A stretch of DNA of 64,000 nucleotides from the NCBI GenBank assembly GCA_965277875.1, contig CBDIDV010000002.1, positions 3,224,001-3,288,000 of the forward strand. The letters are read 5' to 3'. Source of the stretch: CAWFQB01 sp965277875 (GTDB lineage: Bacteria > Armatimonadota > Chthonomonadetes > Chthonomonadales > Chthonomonadaceae). The notes under the pieces were generated by a model. The model saw only the letters and a list, made by a program, of their open reading frames with translations. It was not told where the DNA came from and did no database searches. Positions 35,047 to 43,832 of this stretch are shown here, in pieces. Each line of letters begins with the position of its first letter. Within the stretch, counting starts at the first letter, position 1. Made by a program: the position numbers and the translations under genes.

Positions 35047-35514
35047 ATGGAGTATCTGACGACCCATGATCTGATCTGGATCAACGAAACGGTCACGGGC
35101 CGCATACAGCCCTACAACTATGTCACGCTGGAAGCCGCGATGGCGGGGCAGTACGCGTATGGCCGCAGCACGGACGCTGTCACACAGGCCGCTCTGCTGC
35201 TGGAACGCCTCCTGACCCGCGTGTCGTTTTTGGAAGGCAATCGCCGCACCGCCTATATCGCCGCCCTCACCTTCCTCAACGCCAATGGCTATGAGGTACG
35301 TATTGGAGACGCGCAGGCCGCACAAAAAATCGAAGCGGTCGCAGAGGGGCGGCTGTCCGCGGTTCAGGCTATCGAGGACATGGCCGTTCCCACCGACGCG
35401 AACATGCCGATGGGCGTCACGCTGCGCAAGCTCATCACCCACGAATGCAACCTGCACCAGGAAGCCCTGCGCCTGCTCTCCCTCAACGACCGCGCCGTCG
35501 TCATGGCGCGATGA
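35047..35514 (+). CDS. Fic/Doc-like protein lacking the catalytic His
   Basis: A 155-residue protein aligned with Doc-type Fic proteins, which AMPylate or phosphorylate targets. It matches THDLIWINETVTGRI (start of Doc), the helix LLERLLTRVSFLEGNRRTAYIAALTFLNANGYEV, and ends with a helix like Doc. The active-site motif H-x-F-x-x-(G/A)-N-(K/R)-R-T is present except that His is replaced by Val59 (V-S-F-L-E-G-N-R-R-T). The anion-binding GN-RT part is kept. Catalysis by the known mechanism is therefore unlikely. ATG 35047 follows CAGGAG. No antitoxin partner is seen next to it. Confidence 0.75.
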   Translation: MEYLTTHDLIWINETVTGRIQPYNYVTLEAAMAGQYAYGRSTDAVTQAALLLERLLTRVSFLEGNRRTAYIAALTFLNANGYEVRIGDAQAAQKIEAVAEGRLSAVQAIEDMAVPTDANMPMGVTLRKLITHECNLHQEALRLLSLNDRAVVMAR

Positions 35515-35516
35515 CA

Positions 35517-35623
35517 AAGTTGTTGTTTGTTGTTTGTTGTTTGATGAAAAGCCTGTGCGCTGTGCGTTCTCTTGCATAACGCACAGGCTTTTCATCAAAC
35601 AACAAACAAGCAACAAACAACTA
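35517..35623. terminator. Long hairpin terminator between convergent genes
   Basis: A perfect 24-bp stem (35536-35559 and 35580-35603) encloses a 20-base loop, and the outer GTTGTTTGTTGTTTG / CAAACAAGCAACAAAC tracts extend it further. It separates the Fic-like gene from the convergent membrane protein gene, whose stop codon lies inside its right end. Confidence 0.8.
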
Positions 35624-36559
35624 CTCTCCCACCGGGCGCAGGAAGCTGCTCAACACCCAGCCCAGAAACCCCACGCATACGCCGAAGAACTGCGCGAACC
35701 CGAACAGCGCGAACATGCCGATGTGCTTGATGGCGTCCGTGTTGCTGGCAAAGGCGAGCGTCATGCCCTGAAACACGATCAATTGCAGGGCGAGCAGGCC
35801 CACGACCGCGCCATTGCACTCCTGCTTGATAGCCGCCGTAATCAGGTACACCACCAGCGCGATGATCGGCCCCAACAGGAACGTCACGACCAGCATGACG
35901 GTCACATCGAAGTACGACTCGTCGTAGGACGGAACCGCGCCCGTCGCGCCCAGGATCAGACTCAGGACGAACATATCGGCAAACCCCATCCACATCACCA
36001 GATGCGGCATCAGGTGAACCACGTAGGCCGACAAGAGCAGCAGGGGGCTGGCAATGGCGAGAAACAGTTCCCATTTTTCGCTCAGGGACGCCGAGGGCAT
36101 TCCGGCCTCGTCGCGCAGCATCTGCGGGGCCATCACGTGATACGACGCGCCCGCGCTGTTCATGGCCGCATAGGGAGCGCCCGCATACTGTCCGTTGGGT
36201 GTCATCACGGTCGTGGCGTTTTGTCCGGGCGGGGGCGCGAACATGCCCGGCGCATTAAGCGGGGCCGCTTCGCCCGATGTCGGCACATCAATCACCTCGC
36301 CCGTCAGCGTGGTGCGCTGGATGCGGGCGGTCGGAGTGGGCGCGGCGTTCAAAGCCGTGGTTTGCTCCACCCCTCCGGGCTGCGCCGAAGACGCGAGCGG
36401 CGCGACAGTAGGCGGCGCATAAAGGGATGACGCGTTTAAGGCAGCGGGCGCGGGCCGAACGGTTCCCTGTTCTTTGCTTCCTGACCCCTGTATATTCTTG
36501 TTACACCATTCACACACATTCGCGGTACGGCTTTCCATACCACAGGCGCGGCACAGCAT
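35621..36559 (-). CDS. Zinc-ribbon membrane protein (Yip1-like topology)
   Basis: A 312-residue protein. The N-terminus is a zinc ribbon (LCRACGMESRTANVCEWC, CxxC-x11-CxxC). A flexible Ala/Pro/Thr-rich stretch (residues 25-150) follows, then about five transmembrane helices: LFLAIASPLLLLSAYVVHL, MFVLSLILGATGA, VTVMLVVTFLLGPIIALVVYLI, AVVGLLALQLIVFQGM, and GFAQFFGVCVGFLGWVLSSFL. ATG 36559 has GGAGG six bases upstream; a TTG two codons earlier is less likely. Bacterial zinc-ribbon/multi-helix proteins of this shape are often annotated DUF or Yip1; the function is unknown. It is 14 bases downstream of the 36574 gene and probably cotranscribed. Confidence 0.8.
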   Translation of the reverse strand: MLCRACGMESRTANVCEWCNKNIQGSGSKEQGTVRPAPAALNASSLYAPPTVAPLASSAQPGGVEQTTALNAAPTPTARIQRTTLTGEVIDVPTSGEAAPLNAPGMFAPPPGQNATTVMTPNGQYAGAPYAAMNSAGASYHVMAPQMLRDEAGMPSASLSEKWELFLAIASPLLLLSAYVVHLMPHLVMWMGFADMFVLSLILGATGAVPSYDESYFDVTVMLVVTFLLGPIIALVVYLITAAIKQECNGAVVGLLALQLIVFQGMTLAFASNTDAIKHIGMFALFGFAQFFGVCVGFLGWVLSSFLRPVGE

Positions 36560-36573
36560 GATCAACCTCCGTC

Positions 36574-37326
36574 CTATTGAGCCGTTTCGTTGACGCGCAA
36601 TGTGGGAAGCATGGCCCCCAGAGCGCGGAATAGGTCGTCTTCGTTTTCGCCCTTGACGCAGTACGCGTCTATGGTCACGGGACGGCTGCCGACCAGTACG
36701 GTAATGTGTCTGCCGACGATGTCCTGCGGGCTGATAAAGTCGGACGTGTTCGCGGTAAAGGCCGAGGTCAGCGCGGCTCCGCCCGCCAGTTGCGACGGCA
36801 CGGCGGTCTCCTGTTTGTAATGCCGGAATTTGCTCATCATATAGCCCGCCCCCGTCTGGTGCGCGGACTGAATCGGCGTCTTCGCGCCCGCTCCGCCCAG
36901 ACCTTCCAGGCTGTACACGCCCCCGGCCCCGCTCATTTCCGTACTGCGCGACGCCTGCGGCGGCATCTGTGAAACCGCGCTGCCATCGGGTGAAGGACCG
37001 GCCCCGCCCATCCCCGGCGAGGACGCGTTGAGTTTGGACACGTCGAGCATCAGCGAATCGGCCAGATCGCAGGTCACAACGATTTCACTCGTCGCGTCGC
37101 GCTTGAAATGCGCCCGTGTGCCGGTTCCATTCAGCGTAGCTACGCTCACCTTCCAGGCGCTCGGATAGCTCACGGTAAATGATTTGTCATCGGCCACGAA
37201 CGCCTTCATGTCTTTGGGATTGAACGCGGCCCGTGACCGGGCGGGGTGCGCGAACAGCGCGGTCATGCCTGCAATGGCGAGCAGGCTGGGAATATAAATG
37301 GCGCGATACACAAGGCGGCGGGACAT
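36574..37326 (-). CDS. Exported protein, PsbP/MOG1-like region
   Basis: A 250-residue exported protein starting at ATG 37326 after GAGGGAGG. Signal: LLAIAGMTALFAHPARSRA. The mature part begins with KSFTVSYPSAWKVS and a beta-rich block like PsbP/MOG1-type lipid or protein binding modules, has a low-complexity Gly/Ser/Pro segment (about 100-150), and resumes with FRHYKQETAVPSQ, GRHITVLVGSRPVTIDAYCVKGENEDDLFRALGAMLPTLRV, typical of that fold's second half. It probably forms an operon with the zinc-ribbon membrane protein downstream. Confidence 0.75.
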   Translation of the reverse strand: MSRRLVYRAIYIPSLLAIAGMTALFAHPARSRAAFNPKDMKAFVADDKSFTVSYPSAWKVSVATLNGTGTRAHFKRDATSEIVVTCDLADSLMLDVSKLNASSPGMGGAGPSPDGSAVSQMPPQASRSTEMSGAGGVYSLEGLGGAGAKTPIQSAHQTGAGYMMSKFRHYKQETAVPSQLAGGAALTSAFTANTSDFISPQDIVGRHITVLVGSRPVTIDAYCVKGENEDDLFRALGAMLPTLRVNETAQ

Positions 37327-37563
37327 AGCAAAACCTCCCTCGAACAACAGTACAGCAACGGCTTACATAACACAGCGCACTAATACTTTAGGCGGCAGTC
37401 AATCAGTTTCCTGCACACATCATTTTATTTTTACTCTCCTCCATCTGTGCCTGAACCCTGGCGCGGGCTGATGGCTCTATGCAATTAAGAAGCATCAAGC
37501 GTTGAGCATCAAGACCACGCGCTCAACCGCCCCAGGCGCTTCACCCGAAACGAGGAACTTACA

Positions 37564-38451
37564 TTGCGCGACCGAGTCTGGATACGGCTGATGGTAAGTG
37601 GGGACAGATACGCGGGCGAGCAGTTCGTCCAGACGTATTATGCCCGCATCGAGCGCCTGCTGCGCTGCCTGACGGGCAGCCCGGATACGGCGCGCGACCT
37701 GACACAACAAACCTTCGTCAAGGCGTGGCAGGCGCTGCCCGCCTTCAAGTTCGAGGCGTCGCTGCAAACGTGGCTGCACCGTATCGCCTACCACGAATAC
37801 ACGCACTGGCTGCGCGACCGCCGCGACCACGCCCCCATAGAAGCCGCGCATCACATCGCCGACACCTCCGCAAACGCGGTCGTCAACGATTGGGGGATCG
37901 TGCTGCTGCCGGACGCCCTGGCACAGTTGAGCGAGGAACTGCGCGACACGTTCCTGCTGTTCTACGTGCAGGAACTCAGCGTAAAGGAAGTGGCGGACGT
38001 GCTGAACGTGCCGCGTGGAACCGTGAAATCGCGCCTGTTCACGGCCCGCCAACAACTGCGCGGCCTGCTGGAACGCGAAATGCGCGACACAACCGCGACG
38101 CCCAAATCGGAATATAGGCTGGAGGCCACGCAGACGCCCACCCAGGCTGTGACAAACCAGAGAAATGCCATAGAGATCCCCGCCGTGTATCGCGTAGAAC
38201 CGGAGCCGACCGCCGTTCTGCCCCTCGCGCAAAACACAAACCAGATTTTGAATCAGGAAAATGGGCCGCATTCGAGAGAGCCTTTGAAACAGCAGGCACA
38301 GCAACGTATCGCGCTGCCTATCACACAGCAAAACAGCACACACCACACAGCGACACAGTCTGCTTCGGGCGGCGATACGCGCGGGTCGGGGCGTTACGCG
38401 CTGGGATTGTGCGCGCGGCTAATGGGACGCGCAAAAGGAGAACAGGGCTAA
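37564..38451 (+). CDS. ECF-type sigma-70 family factor with long C-terminal tail
   Basis: A 295-residue sigma factor. Region 2 is FVQTYYARIERLLRCLTGSPDTARDLTQQTFVKAWQALPAF and ASLQTWLHRIAYHEYTHWLRDRR (residues 20-85). Region 4 is LPDALAQLSEELRDTFLLFYVQELSVKEVADVLNVPRGTVKSRLFTARQQLRGLL (about 120-175). About 115 further residues, Gln/Thr/Pro-rich, form an unusual tail, ending SGGDTRGSGRYALGLCARLMGR, which could be an interaction or regulatory tail. The start is TTG 37564 with GAGGAA upstream. The stop TAA shares its last base with the ATG of the next gene, so the partner gene is translated with it. Confidence 0.92.
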   Translation: MRDRVWIRLMVSGDRYAGEQFVQTYYARIERLLRCLTGSPDTARDLTQQTFVKAWQALPAFKFEASLQTWLHRIAYHEYTHWLRDRRDHAPIEAAHHIADTSANAVVNDWGIVLLPDALAQLSEELRDTFLLFYVQELSVKEVADVLNVPRGTVKSRLFTARQQLRGLLEREMRDTTATPKSEYRLEATQTPTQAVTNQRNAIEIPAVYRVEPEPTAVLPLAQNTNQILNQENGPHSREPLKQQAQQRIALPITQQNSTHHTATQSASGGDTRGSGRYALGLCARLMGRAKGEQG

Positions 38452-40235
38452 TGAAGTGCCGTACACTAAACCGCAAGGGCCACGCCACGCGCTGGACGCA
38501 TCGCCTGTGGTGCCGGACGTGCCGCAACGCGCAGGATCTGGATACCATGATCGGGTTCGGCATGGTGCAGATGCAGGACACGCCGCCCACGCCGGGGGGG
38601 ATGGCGCACACTCTGGCCGCGCTGGATCTGCAAACGGGCGGCAAGGCCGTCCGCCGCGCCGCCCGCCGTGTCGGCCTGCGCCGGCTTGCCAACATGTCCC
38701 GCGCTGCCCTGTTCGGATTGTGCGGCGTGGGCATCTGGGCCGCGTATATGGATTACACGCCCGCCCTGCACATCCCCGCAAAACAGGTCCCCGCGCAAAA
38801 CGCCCTCGACTACTTCAAGACGGCGGGCAAACAGTTGGTGTACGAGGACGAGGTCGGAACCGCGCCGGGCGAACCGAACAAGGACGCCAAACCCGGCCCG
38901 CCCAATCGCCACCTCGTTACATCGGCAAATCTGGACACCGGCAAAAAAGTGTCCGAGTGGCGCGTTTTTGAACACGATCATCTGTACACGCTGGCCGACA
39001 AGCAAATGCTGCTGGACGAGAACCGCGCGGCCCTTGCCACCTTCCGCGCAGGTCTGAAATATCCCTACATGGATGTGTACGTCCGCAGCTTCAACACAAG
39101 GTTCGACTACTATACGCGGTTTCGGGCCATCGCCCGCCTGCTCTCGCTGGAGTCACAGGTACGGGCTGCGCGCGGCGACTGGGGCGGGGCCATGCAAAGC
39201 GGTCTGGACAGCGTGGAATTGGGCGTAAAAATCCCGCGCGGCGCGTCCCTCATCGGGCGTCTGGTCGGCATCGCGTGTGAGGCCATCGGGCGCAAACAGG
39301 CATGGAAGGCCATTCCGCACCTGAACGCCTTCCAGACCAGGGCCGCCATCGCCCGCCTCGAAAGCATCCGCGCACAGCACACACCGTATGTAGACACCAT
39401 GCAGGAGGAAATCTGGGGAGCGCAGACGGGCCTGCGCGAGATCATGAAAGACCCTAAGTGGCGACTGCACGCTTCCAACTTCTTCGGCAGCGAAGGGGAC
39501 AATACGCAGTGGCAGGGCTTGCTGCTGTTCGGCTGGTCGAACCGCATTATCATCAACGACATGACTCAGTTTCAGCGTGAGACCCTGCGGCGCGCGCGAC
39601 TGCCCTACTATATCGCCCACGGCCTGCCGCCGATTCCGGAGCCGTTTGACCCAATGTGTGCGATTTTGTTCCCGGTCTTCGAGCAGGCGCGTTACAAGGA
39701 CATTGCGGGCAGCGAAACGCAGGACGCCCTGCTGCTCACCAGTCTGGCCCTGCACGCCTATGCCCTGGACAACGGCGGCGCGTACCCGGATACCCTGGCT
39801 CAGATCGCGCCTAAATACATCGCGAACATTCCCGCCGACCCGCTCGCTATGGGCGTCGAACCGCTGCGCTACAAACGGCTTCTTTCCGACGAGGACAGAG
39901 CGATAAACTTGAAACAATCTTACACCATAGACGAGGCGAATAGAAGAGGGCTGCAAGAGATTTTAGCGCGGCTTAACACTCCCGATGATCCGCAGGCAGT
40001 CACGCGGCGCAAAGCCCTGCCCGCAAAGCCGCCGTATGATCCCACATACCCCGGCAAGGGCGCGTATGTGCTGTACAGTGTCGGGCCGGACGGCAAGGAT
40101 GATGGCGGGCTGCCCGTTGACAGCGCCCTGCGCCCCCTCCGCGCCGCAGAACGCGCCATGCCCGACAGCTTCAGCCGCTACACCACCAATGCCGACAGCT
40201 TGGGCGACATCGTGGCCGGCCTGAACAGCATCTAG
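38451..40235 (+). CDS. Membrane protein partner of the sigma factor, GspG-like C-terminal domain
   Basis: A 594-residue protein whose ATG overlaps the sigma-factor stop by one base. The N-terminus (residues 1-30) has Cys/His residues (MKCRTLNRKGHATRWTHRLWCRTCRN) of the kind seen in zinc anti-sigma factors, followed by one membrane helix (ALFGLCGVGIWAAYM, about residues 85-105). The large outer part ends in a segment like type II pseudopilin GspG periplasmic domains: LALHAYALDNGGAYPDTLAQIAPKYIANIPADPLAMG and YVLYSVGPDGKDDGG. This arrangement occurs widely next to sigma factors in Planctomycetota-type genomes. The role as anti-sigma factor is inferred from position and N-terminus only. Confidence 0.72.
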   Translation: MKCRTLNRKGHATRWTHRLWCRTCRNAQDLDTMIGFGMVQMQDTPPTPGGMAHTLAALDLQTGGKAVRRAARRVGLRRLANMSRAALFGLCGVGIWAAYMDYTPALHIPAKQVPAQNALDYFKTAGKQLVYEDEVGTAPGEPNKDAKPGPPNRHLVTSANLDTGKKVSEWRVFEHDHLYTLADKQMLLDENRAALATFRAGLKYPYMDVYVRSFNTRFDYYTRFRAIARLLSLESQVRAARGDWGGAMQSGLDSVELGVKIPRGASLIGRLVGIACEAIGRKQAWKAIPHLNAFQTRAAIARLESIRAQHTPYVDTMQEEIWGAQTGLREIMKDPKWRLHASNFFGSEGDNTQWQGLLLFGWSNRIIINDMTQFQRETLRRARLPYYIAHGLPPIPEPFDPMCAILFPVFEQARYKDIAGSETQDALLLTSLALHAYALDNGGAYPDTLAQIAPKYIANIPADPLAMGVEPLRYKRLLSDEDRAINLKQSYTIDEANRRGLQEILARLNTPDDPQAVTRRKALPAKPPYDPTYPGKGAYVLYSVGPDGKDDGGLPVDSALRPLRAAERAMPDSFSRYTTNADSLGDIVAGLNSI

Positions 40236-40268
40236 GCCGCGCCCGTCACAACTCACAGACCGCAAAAC

Positions 40269-40299
40269 GGCAGGGCAGGAGATCCTCTCCCGCCCTGCC
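40269..40299. terminator. Hairpin terminator between convergent genes
   Basis: GGCAGGGC and GCCCTGCC form an 8-bp GC stem with an AGGAGATCCTCTCCC loop. It sits just after the membrane-protein gene and overlaps the stop of the convergent gene at 40299. Confidence 0.7.
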
Positions 40300-40625
40300 T
40301 ACTTCTGAACCAATCCGCGCCGCGCCGCCTTTTCCGCTTCCCACTGACGGCGGGCTTCCTCAAGAGTAATGCTTTTGCCCCTCCCCGCTTCCATGTCCGC
40401 CAGCTCCTGTTCCACGATGGCGATGCACTCGGCGGCCTCGCGCTCCGGTTCCTGTTCCGGGTCAAGTTCGGCAAGCAGCGATTCGATAAGTCGCGCCTCC
40501 CCTTCGCGCACACGGGCGTCCAGGGCATCGGCAAGGGCCGCAGTGGCAAAGCGGCTGCGCTCCGCATCGGGAAGCGCCGTTAACTGCCGCGCCAGTTCCT
40601 CCGGCAAATCTAATGTGAATGTCAT
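40299..40625 (-). CDS. Small antitoxin-like protein, 108 aa
   Basis: No confirmed family. ATG 40625 follows GGAGA. The first 35 residues (MTFTLDLPEELARQLTALP and a helix ending ATAALADAL) resemble a ribbon-helix-helix start as in antitoxins. The rest is acidic helix (LLAELDPEQEPEREAAECIAIVEQELADME) and a basic end. No toxin gene adjoins it; the 72-residue antitoxin-like gene lies upstream, 43 bases away. The call is by shape and location only. Confidence 0.5.
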   Translation of the reverse strand: MTFTLDLPEELARQLTALPDAERSRFATAALADALDARVREGEARLIESLLAELDPEQEPEREAAECIAIVEQELADMEAGRGKSITLEEARRQWEAEKAARRGLVQK

Positions 40626-40668
40626 AGTGCTATTCTCCTCATCAGGCAGGCAAAAAGCAAAACGAAAA

Positions 40669-40887
40669 CTACCGTGTCCTCTGAAGGTGCGACCATGCCG
40701 CGTCCTCCTCCGGTCGGTTCCAGTCCCCGGCAAGCGCGGCCTCGCTCAACAAAGCCGCTTCATTCACGCGGATAGGCGGCTCTTCCAGAATCGTGACAAA
40801 AGCGCGGCGGGTCTGGGCAAGCGCAATCGGCTCCAGCAAACGCACTACGCCCTGTTCATCTATGGTGGCTTCCAGTGTGCGTATCAT
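40669..40887 (-). CDS. Antitoxin-like small protein, 72 aa
   Basis: The sequence opens with IRTLEATIDEQGVVRLLEPIAL, the beta-hairpin pattern of DUF104/AF2212-like antitoxins (ATIDEQGVVRLLEPI, the core of a swapped-hairpin fold). It continues with EAALLSEAALAGDWNRPEEDAAWSHLQ, a tail seen in many cyanobacterial small proteins paired with toxins. GGAG lies before ATG 40887. No PemK/MazF-like toxin is visible here, so it may be an orphan or the partner may be elsewhere. Confidence 0.6.
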   Translation of the reverse strand: MIRTLEATIDEQGVVRLLEPIALAQTRRAFVTILEEPPIRVNEAALLSEAALAGDWNRPEEDAAWSHLQRTR

Positions 40888-41002
40888 GGTTACTCCTTCG
40901 GTTCAGAATACATTCAGTATACCAAACCTTCCGCGTGGCCTGCATCAGCGCACTTCAGAGGCTTCGGGCAGTCCCGGTGTAGGTGTCTGCCTCATGGCGT
41001 CC

Positions 41003-43255
41003 TCACTCTCCTTCTGCTCGGTTGACGTTTAATGTCTGCCGCTGATAGTAGCTGGCTATCGCTTGCAGGCAGAAAGCTTCGATGCGCTGACGTTCGGCGG
41101 GCTGGGATAGTTCGCTCCAAACGTCCTTGTTGATACGGTAGTACGCTTTGTCGTTGGCGTAGGCGATGTAATCCAGATGGCTGAAACGAAAGTACGGCCC
41201 CCGGTTGATGGTCTGCTGAACAGCGGCAAGCGAGCAGGCGTCCGGCTGAGACAACTGCGAACTGTCCCGTTCCGCCGCCTGGCCTGCCTGCTTACGCTCA
41301 CGGTAGAAGTTCCAGAACGCCGCTGTCACATCCGCAACGCTCGCCCGCCCCTGTTCATCTACACACTTCAATACCGATAGCAGCCAGACAGGTTTGTACG
41401 ACGCGTTCATATCCATATCCTGAACGAAACGCACAAACTCTTTGTATATGTCGTCATCGTCAGGCGGGTCAATGCCCAAGTCTTTACGTATCTGAGGAAC
41501 GCTGCCAAGCGCAAAATACGGAATTTCTCTGTCCTCACTTAATTCGATTACCTCATCCGCTTTGAATGTATCTTTAAGCTTGTGGACGCGGTACTGGTCA
41601 GAAACCCATTCGGGCGAACGCCGGAGCAGCTTGGACAGGGCCGACAGCGTTATCATGCCCTCTACTGTCTGCTGCCAGTCGAACACGTCTACGGGAACGT
41701 AGTTCTGCGCCCACAGATGCAGAGGCAGTTCTACAATGTCGCTGTTGTTTTCAGGCTCAAAGATGCGGTCGCCGGGTCGGTATTTGTCGCGCTGCGTCAG
41801 GCGATGAATGTTCAGCGACGCGTTATGCCGCCCGAACATGTCCACAAAATCAAACAAAACAAGGTATTGCTTGCCCGGATACGTTCTCATGCCGCGCCCG
41901 ATCTGCTGCTGATAAATTACCTTTGACAGCGTGGGACGCGCCATCAGCAGAACCTCGGTCTGAGGCGCGTCCCAGCCCTCGTTCAATACGTCGCAGGCGC
42001 ACAGCAGCTTGATTTCGCCCCGCTCGTACTGCTTCAAAATCGCCTGCCGCGTGTCTTTGTTCAGCCGACCGCTCACGGCCCGCGCCGGATAGCCTGCGCC
42101 CGTAAACAGTTGCGCCATCGCTTCGGCATGATCTACGCTGACGCAGAACACGACAGCGGGACGATTCGGCACGTTCGCCGCATACGTGTCCACAATCAAC
42201 TGGTTCCGCGACGGTATGGAAACCTTGTCTTCCAAATCTTTGTAGTTGTACATGCTGCCGTTGAACTTCAAGCGGCGCAGGTCAATGTTCGTCTGAACGC
42301 GAAAACAGCGCACGTCGCACAGTATGCCCGACTTAACGGCGGTTTCCATATCCATGCGGTGCGCGGCCTGCTGGAACACTTCGAGGGCGTTCTGGCCGTC
42401 GGCGCGTTCCGGCGTACCCGTCAGGCCAAGCAAAAATTCGGGGTCGAAGTAGCGCAGTACGGCGCGGTACGTTTTCGATGTGGCATGGTGCGCTTCATCT
42501 ATCACGATGTAGCCGAACTGCGCGGGTTCATATTGCTTGAGGTTGCCGCTCATATACTGCACCGTGCCGACGACAACCTGGGCCTGATTGTCGCCCGCCT
42601 CGCCAAGCCGCGCCCTGGACGCTTCCGGCCACAGTTCCGCGAACCGGGCAAGCGCCTGCTCGACAAGTTCCTGCGTGTGCGCGAGAAACAGGGTACGCAG
42701 TCCCATTTTACGGGCGTCTTCGGCGGCGGTCGTAGTTTTGCCCGTGCCGACGGCATGAGACAGCAGAGCGATGGCGCTGCCCTCGCCGCGCATTCGTTCC
42801 AGGCTGACAAGGGCTTCGGTCTGATGGCCGTGCAGTTCGATAAGCGAGGCCCGTTTGCAGGGAAGATACTCCTGCGGCACGGTCAGGCGGATGGCCTGAT
42901 CCAGCAGAATGGCAAGATGCTCTTTTACATCGTCAGGGCGTTCGGCAAGCTGCCTGTCCGTCCAGCGCAGGACGCGCCAGCCCTGATGTATTAGACTGTT
43001 CTGCCTTAGAAGTTGGTCTTCGTAATCTTCCGAAGTGAGAACGCGGGGATGGTGGTACGTTTCGCCATCTATCTCGATGGCATAGCGGTCAAGCAGGCTG
43101 TCAATGGCAAAATCAATATAGCGGTCTTTGCCCGAAATGTCTCGAAAGTACACTTCGGCTTCCAATTTCGCGGCTGCGGCAGGCCCGAATACCTCTTGAA
43201 ACAACTCCACAAACCGCTCTGCCGGTTTCGATGTTTGCGCCTGCCGTTGCAGCAT
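41003..43255 (-). CDS. SF2 helicase with N-terminal DUF559-type nuclease domain
   Basis: A 750-residue fusion. Residues 30-125 are a restriction-endonuclease-like DUF559/Vsr-type domain: IDFAIDSLLDRYAIEIDGETYHHP, EDYEDQLLRQNSLIHQGWRVLRWTDRQL, with D-x-E and a downstream R-W-x-D segment. Residues 155-460 are a type III restriction/DEAD-like SF2 core: Walker A SHAVGTGKTTTAAEDA, motif II YIVIDEAHHATSKTYRAVL, LTGTPER, motif V LLCACDVLNEGWDAPQTEVLL and motif VI YQQQIGRGMRTYPGKQYL. The C-terminal 250 residues are unrecognised. Stand-alone nuclease-helicase fusions like this occur in defence contexts. No methylase or specificity subunit is nearby. Confidence 0.85.
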   Translation of the reverse strand: MLQRQAQTSKPAERFVELFQEVFGPAAAAKLEAEVYFRDISGKDRYIDFAIDSLLDRYAIEIDGETYHHPRVLTSEDYEDQLLRQNSLIHQGWRVLRWTDRQLAERPDDVKEHLAILLDQAIRLTVPQEYLPCKRASLIELHGHQTEALVSLERMRGEGSAIALLSHAVGTGKTTTAAEDARKMGLRTLFLAHTQELVEQALARFAELWPEASRARLGEAGDNQAQVVVGTVQYMSGNLKQYEPAQFGYIVIDEAHHATSKTYRAVLRYFDPEFLLGLTGTPERADGQNALEVFQQAAHRMDMETAVKSGILCDVRCFRVQTNIDLRRLKFNGSMYNYKDLEDKVSIPSRNQLIVDTYAANVPNRPAVVFCVSVDHAEAMAQLFTGAGYPARAVSGRLNKDTRQAILKQYERGEIKLLCACDVLNEGWDAPQTEVLLMARPTLSKVIYQQQIGRGMRTYPGKQYLVLFDFVDMFGRHNASLNIHRLTQRDKYRPGDRIFEPENNSDIVELPLHLWAQNYVPVDVFDWQQTVEGMITLSALSKLLRRSPEWVSDQYRVHKLKDTFKADEVIELSEDREIPYFALGSVPQIRKDLGIDPPDDDDIYKEFVRFVQDMDMNASYKPVWLLSVLKCVDEQGRASVADVTAAFWNFYRERKQAGQAAERDSSQLSQPDACSLAAVQQTINRGPYFRFSHLDYIAYANDKAYYRINKDVWSELSQPAERQRIEAFCLQAIASYYQRQTLNVNRAEGE

Positions 43256-43279
43256 AAATTAATGTCCTTCAAAGCAATG

Positions 43280-43489
43280 TCAGGTGGTGGCAATGTCCGC
43301 CTGTGAAAGTTCGCGCGATTTCAACGCCTGCACGTAATCGGACGCGTCCTGAATTTCGATGCCGACGCTTTTCCCGTCTGCGTCATAGTCCACGACAACG
43401 CCCTCTTCCGCCTCGTCGCTCTCCACAACCTGCGCGCCTTCCAAACGGACATACAAAATATCTGCCTGAGCGTCATACGTCATTTTCAC
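43280..43489 (-). CDS. DUF2283 protein
   Basis: A 69-residue protein of the DUF2283 family: MKMTYDAQADILYVRL at the start and VVDYDADGKSVGIEIQDAS, the usual pattern of a small beta-sheet domain. Function unknown, but DUF2283 often accompanies DUF4258-type toxins; none is seen here. It lies 24 bases upstream of the SF2 helicase gene in the same direction, so the two are probably cotranscribed. Confidence 0.88.
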   Translation of the reverse strand: MKMTYDAQADILYVRLEGAQVVESDEAEEGVVVDYDADGKSVGIEIQDASDYVQALKSRELSQADIATT

Positions 43490-43756
43490 AAACAGCTGAA
43501 ACCTTTCGCGCTCACCCCATGTCTGTACTATACAAGCGTCTACTATACAGAGCTATACAGGAAGGAGGAACAGCCGCCTATGCTCTGCCTGATCCCCCTG
43601 CCGCCCTGACGCCCAAGATCGGCCCCGACGCCGACGGTAAAACAACTGCATACCACAACGAGAACATGCCGTGGGAGCGCTGCATTGCCATTTTTCCACA
43701 CTTTTCTCTGCATACCGCTTTTGCATCCATTGCCTTGATGCGCCCATACTATAACA

Positions 43757-43792
43757 CAGGGCCGGATGCTCGTTCAAGAACACCCGGCCCTG
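43757..43792 (-). terminator. Hairpin after the metalloprotease gene
   Basis: CAGGGCCGG pairs with CCGGCCCTG across an 18-base loop. It lies 40 bases past the metalloprotease stop (stop at 43833), and would end transcripts running toward the DUF2283 gene. The rest of 43490-43832 holds no clear gene. Confidence 0.65.
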
Positions 43793-43832
43793 CCTGCTTC
43801 CTCATCTCACAGTCCTGGACGTGAAGTACGCG

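Noticed and set aside
40299..40887. A complete toxin-antitoxin pair
   Set aside because: Both products look antitoxin-like; no MazF, RelE, PIN or similar toxin is encoded beside them.
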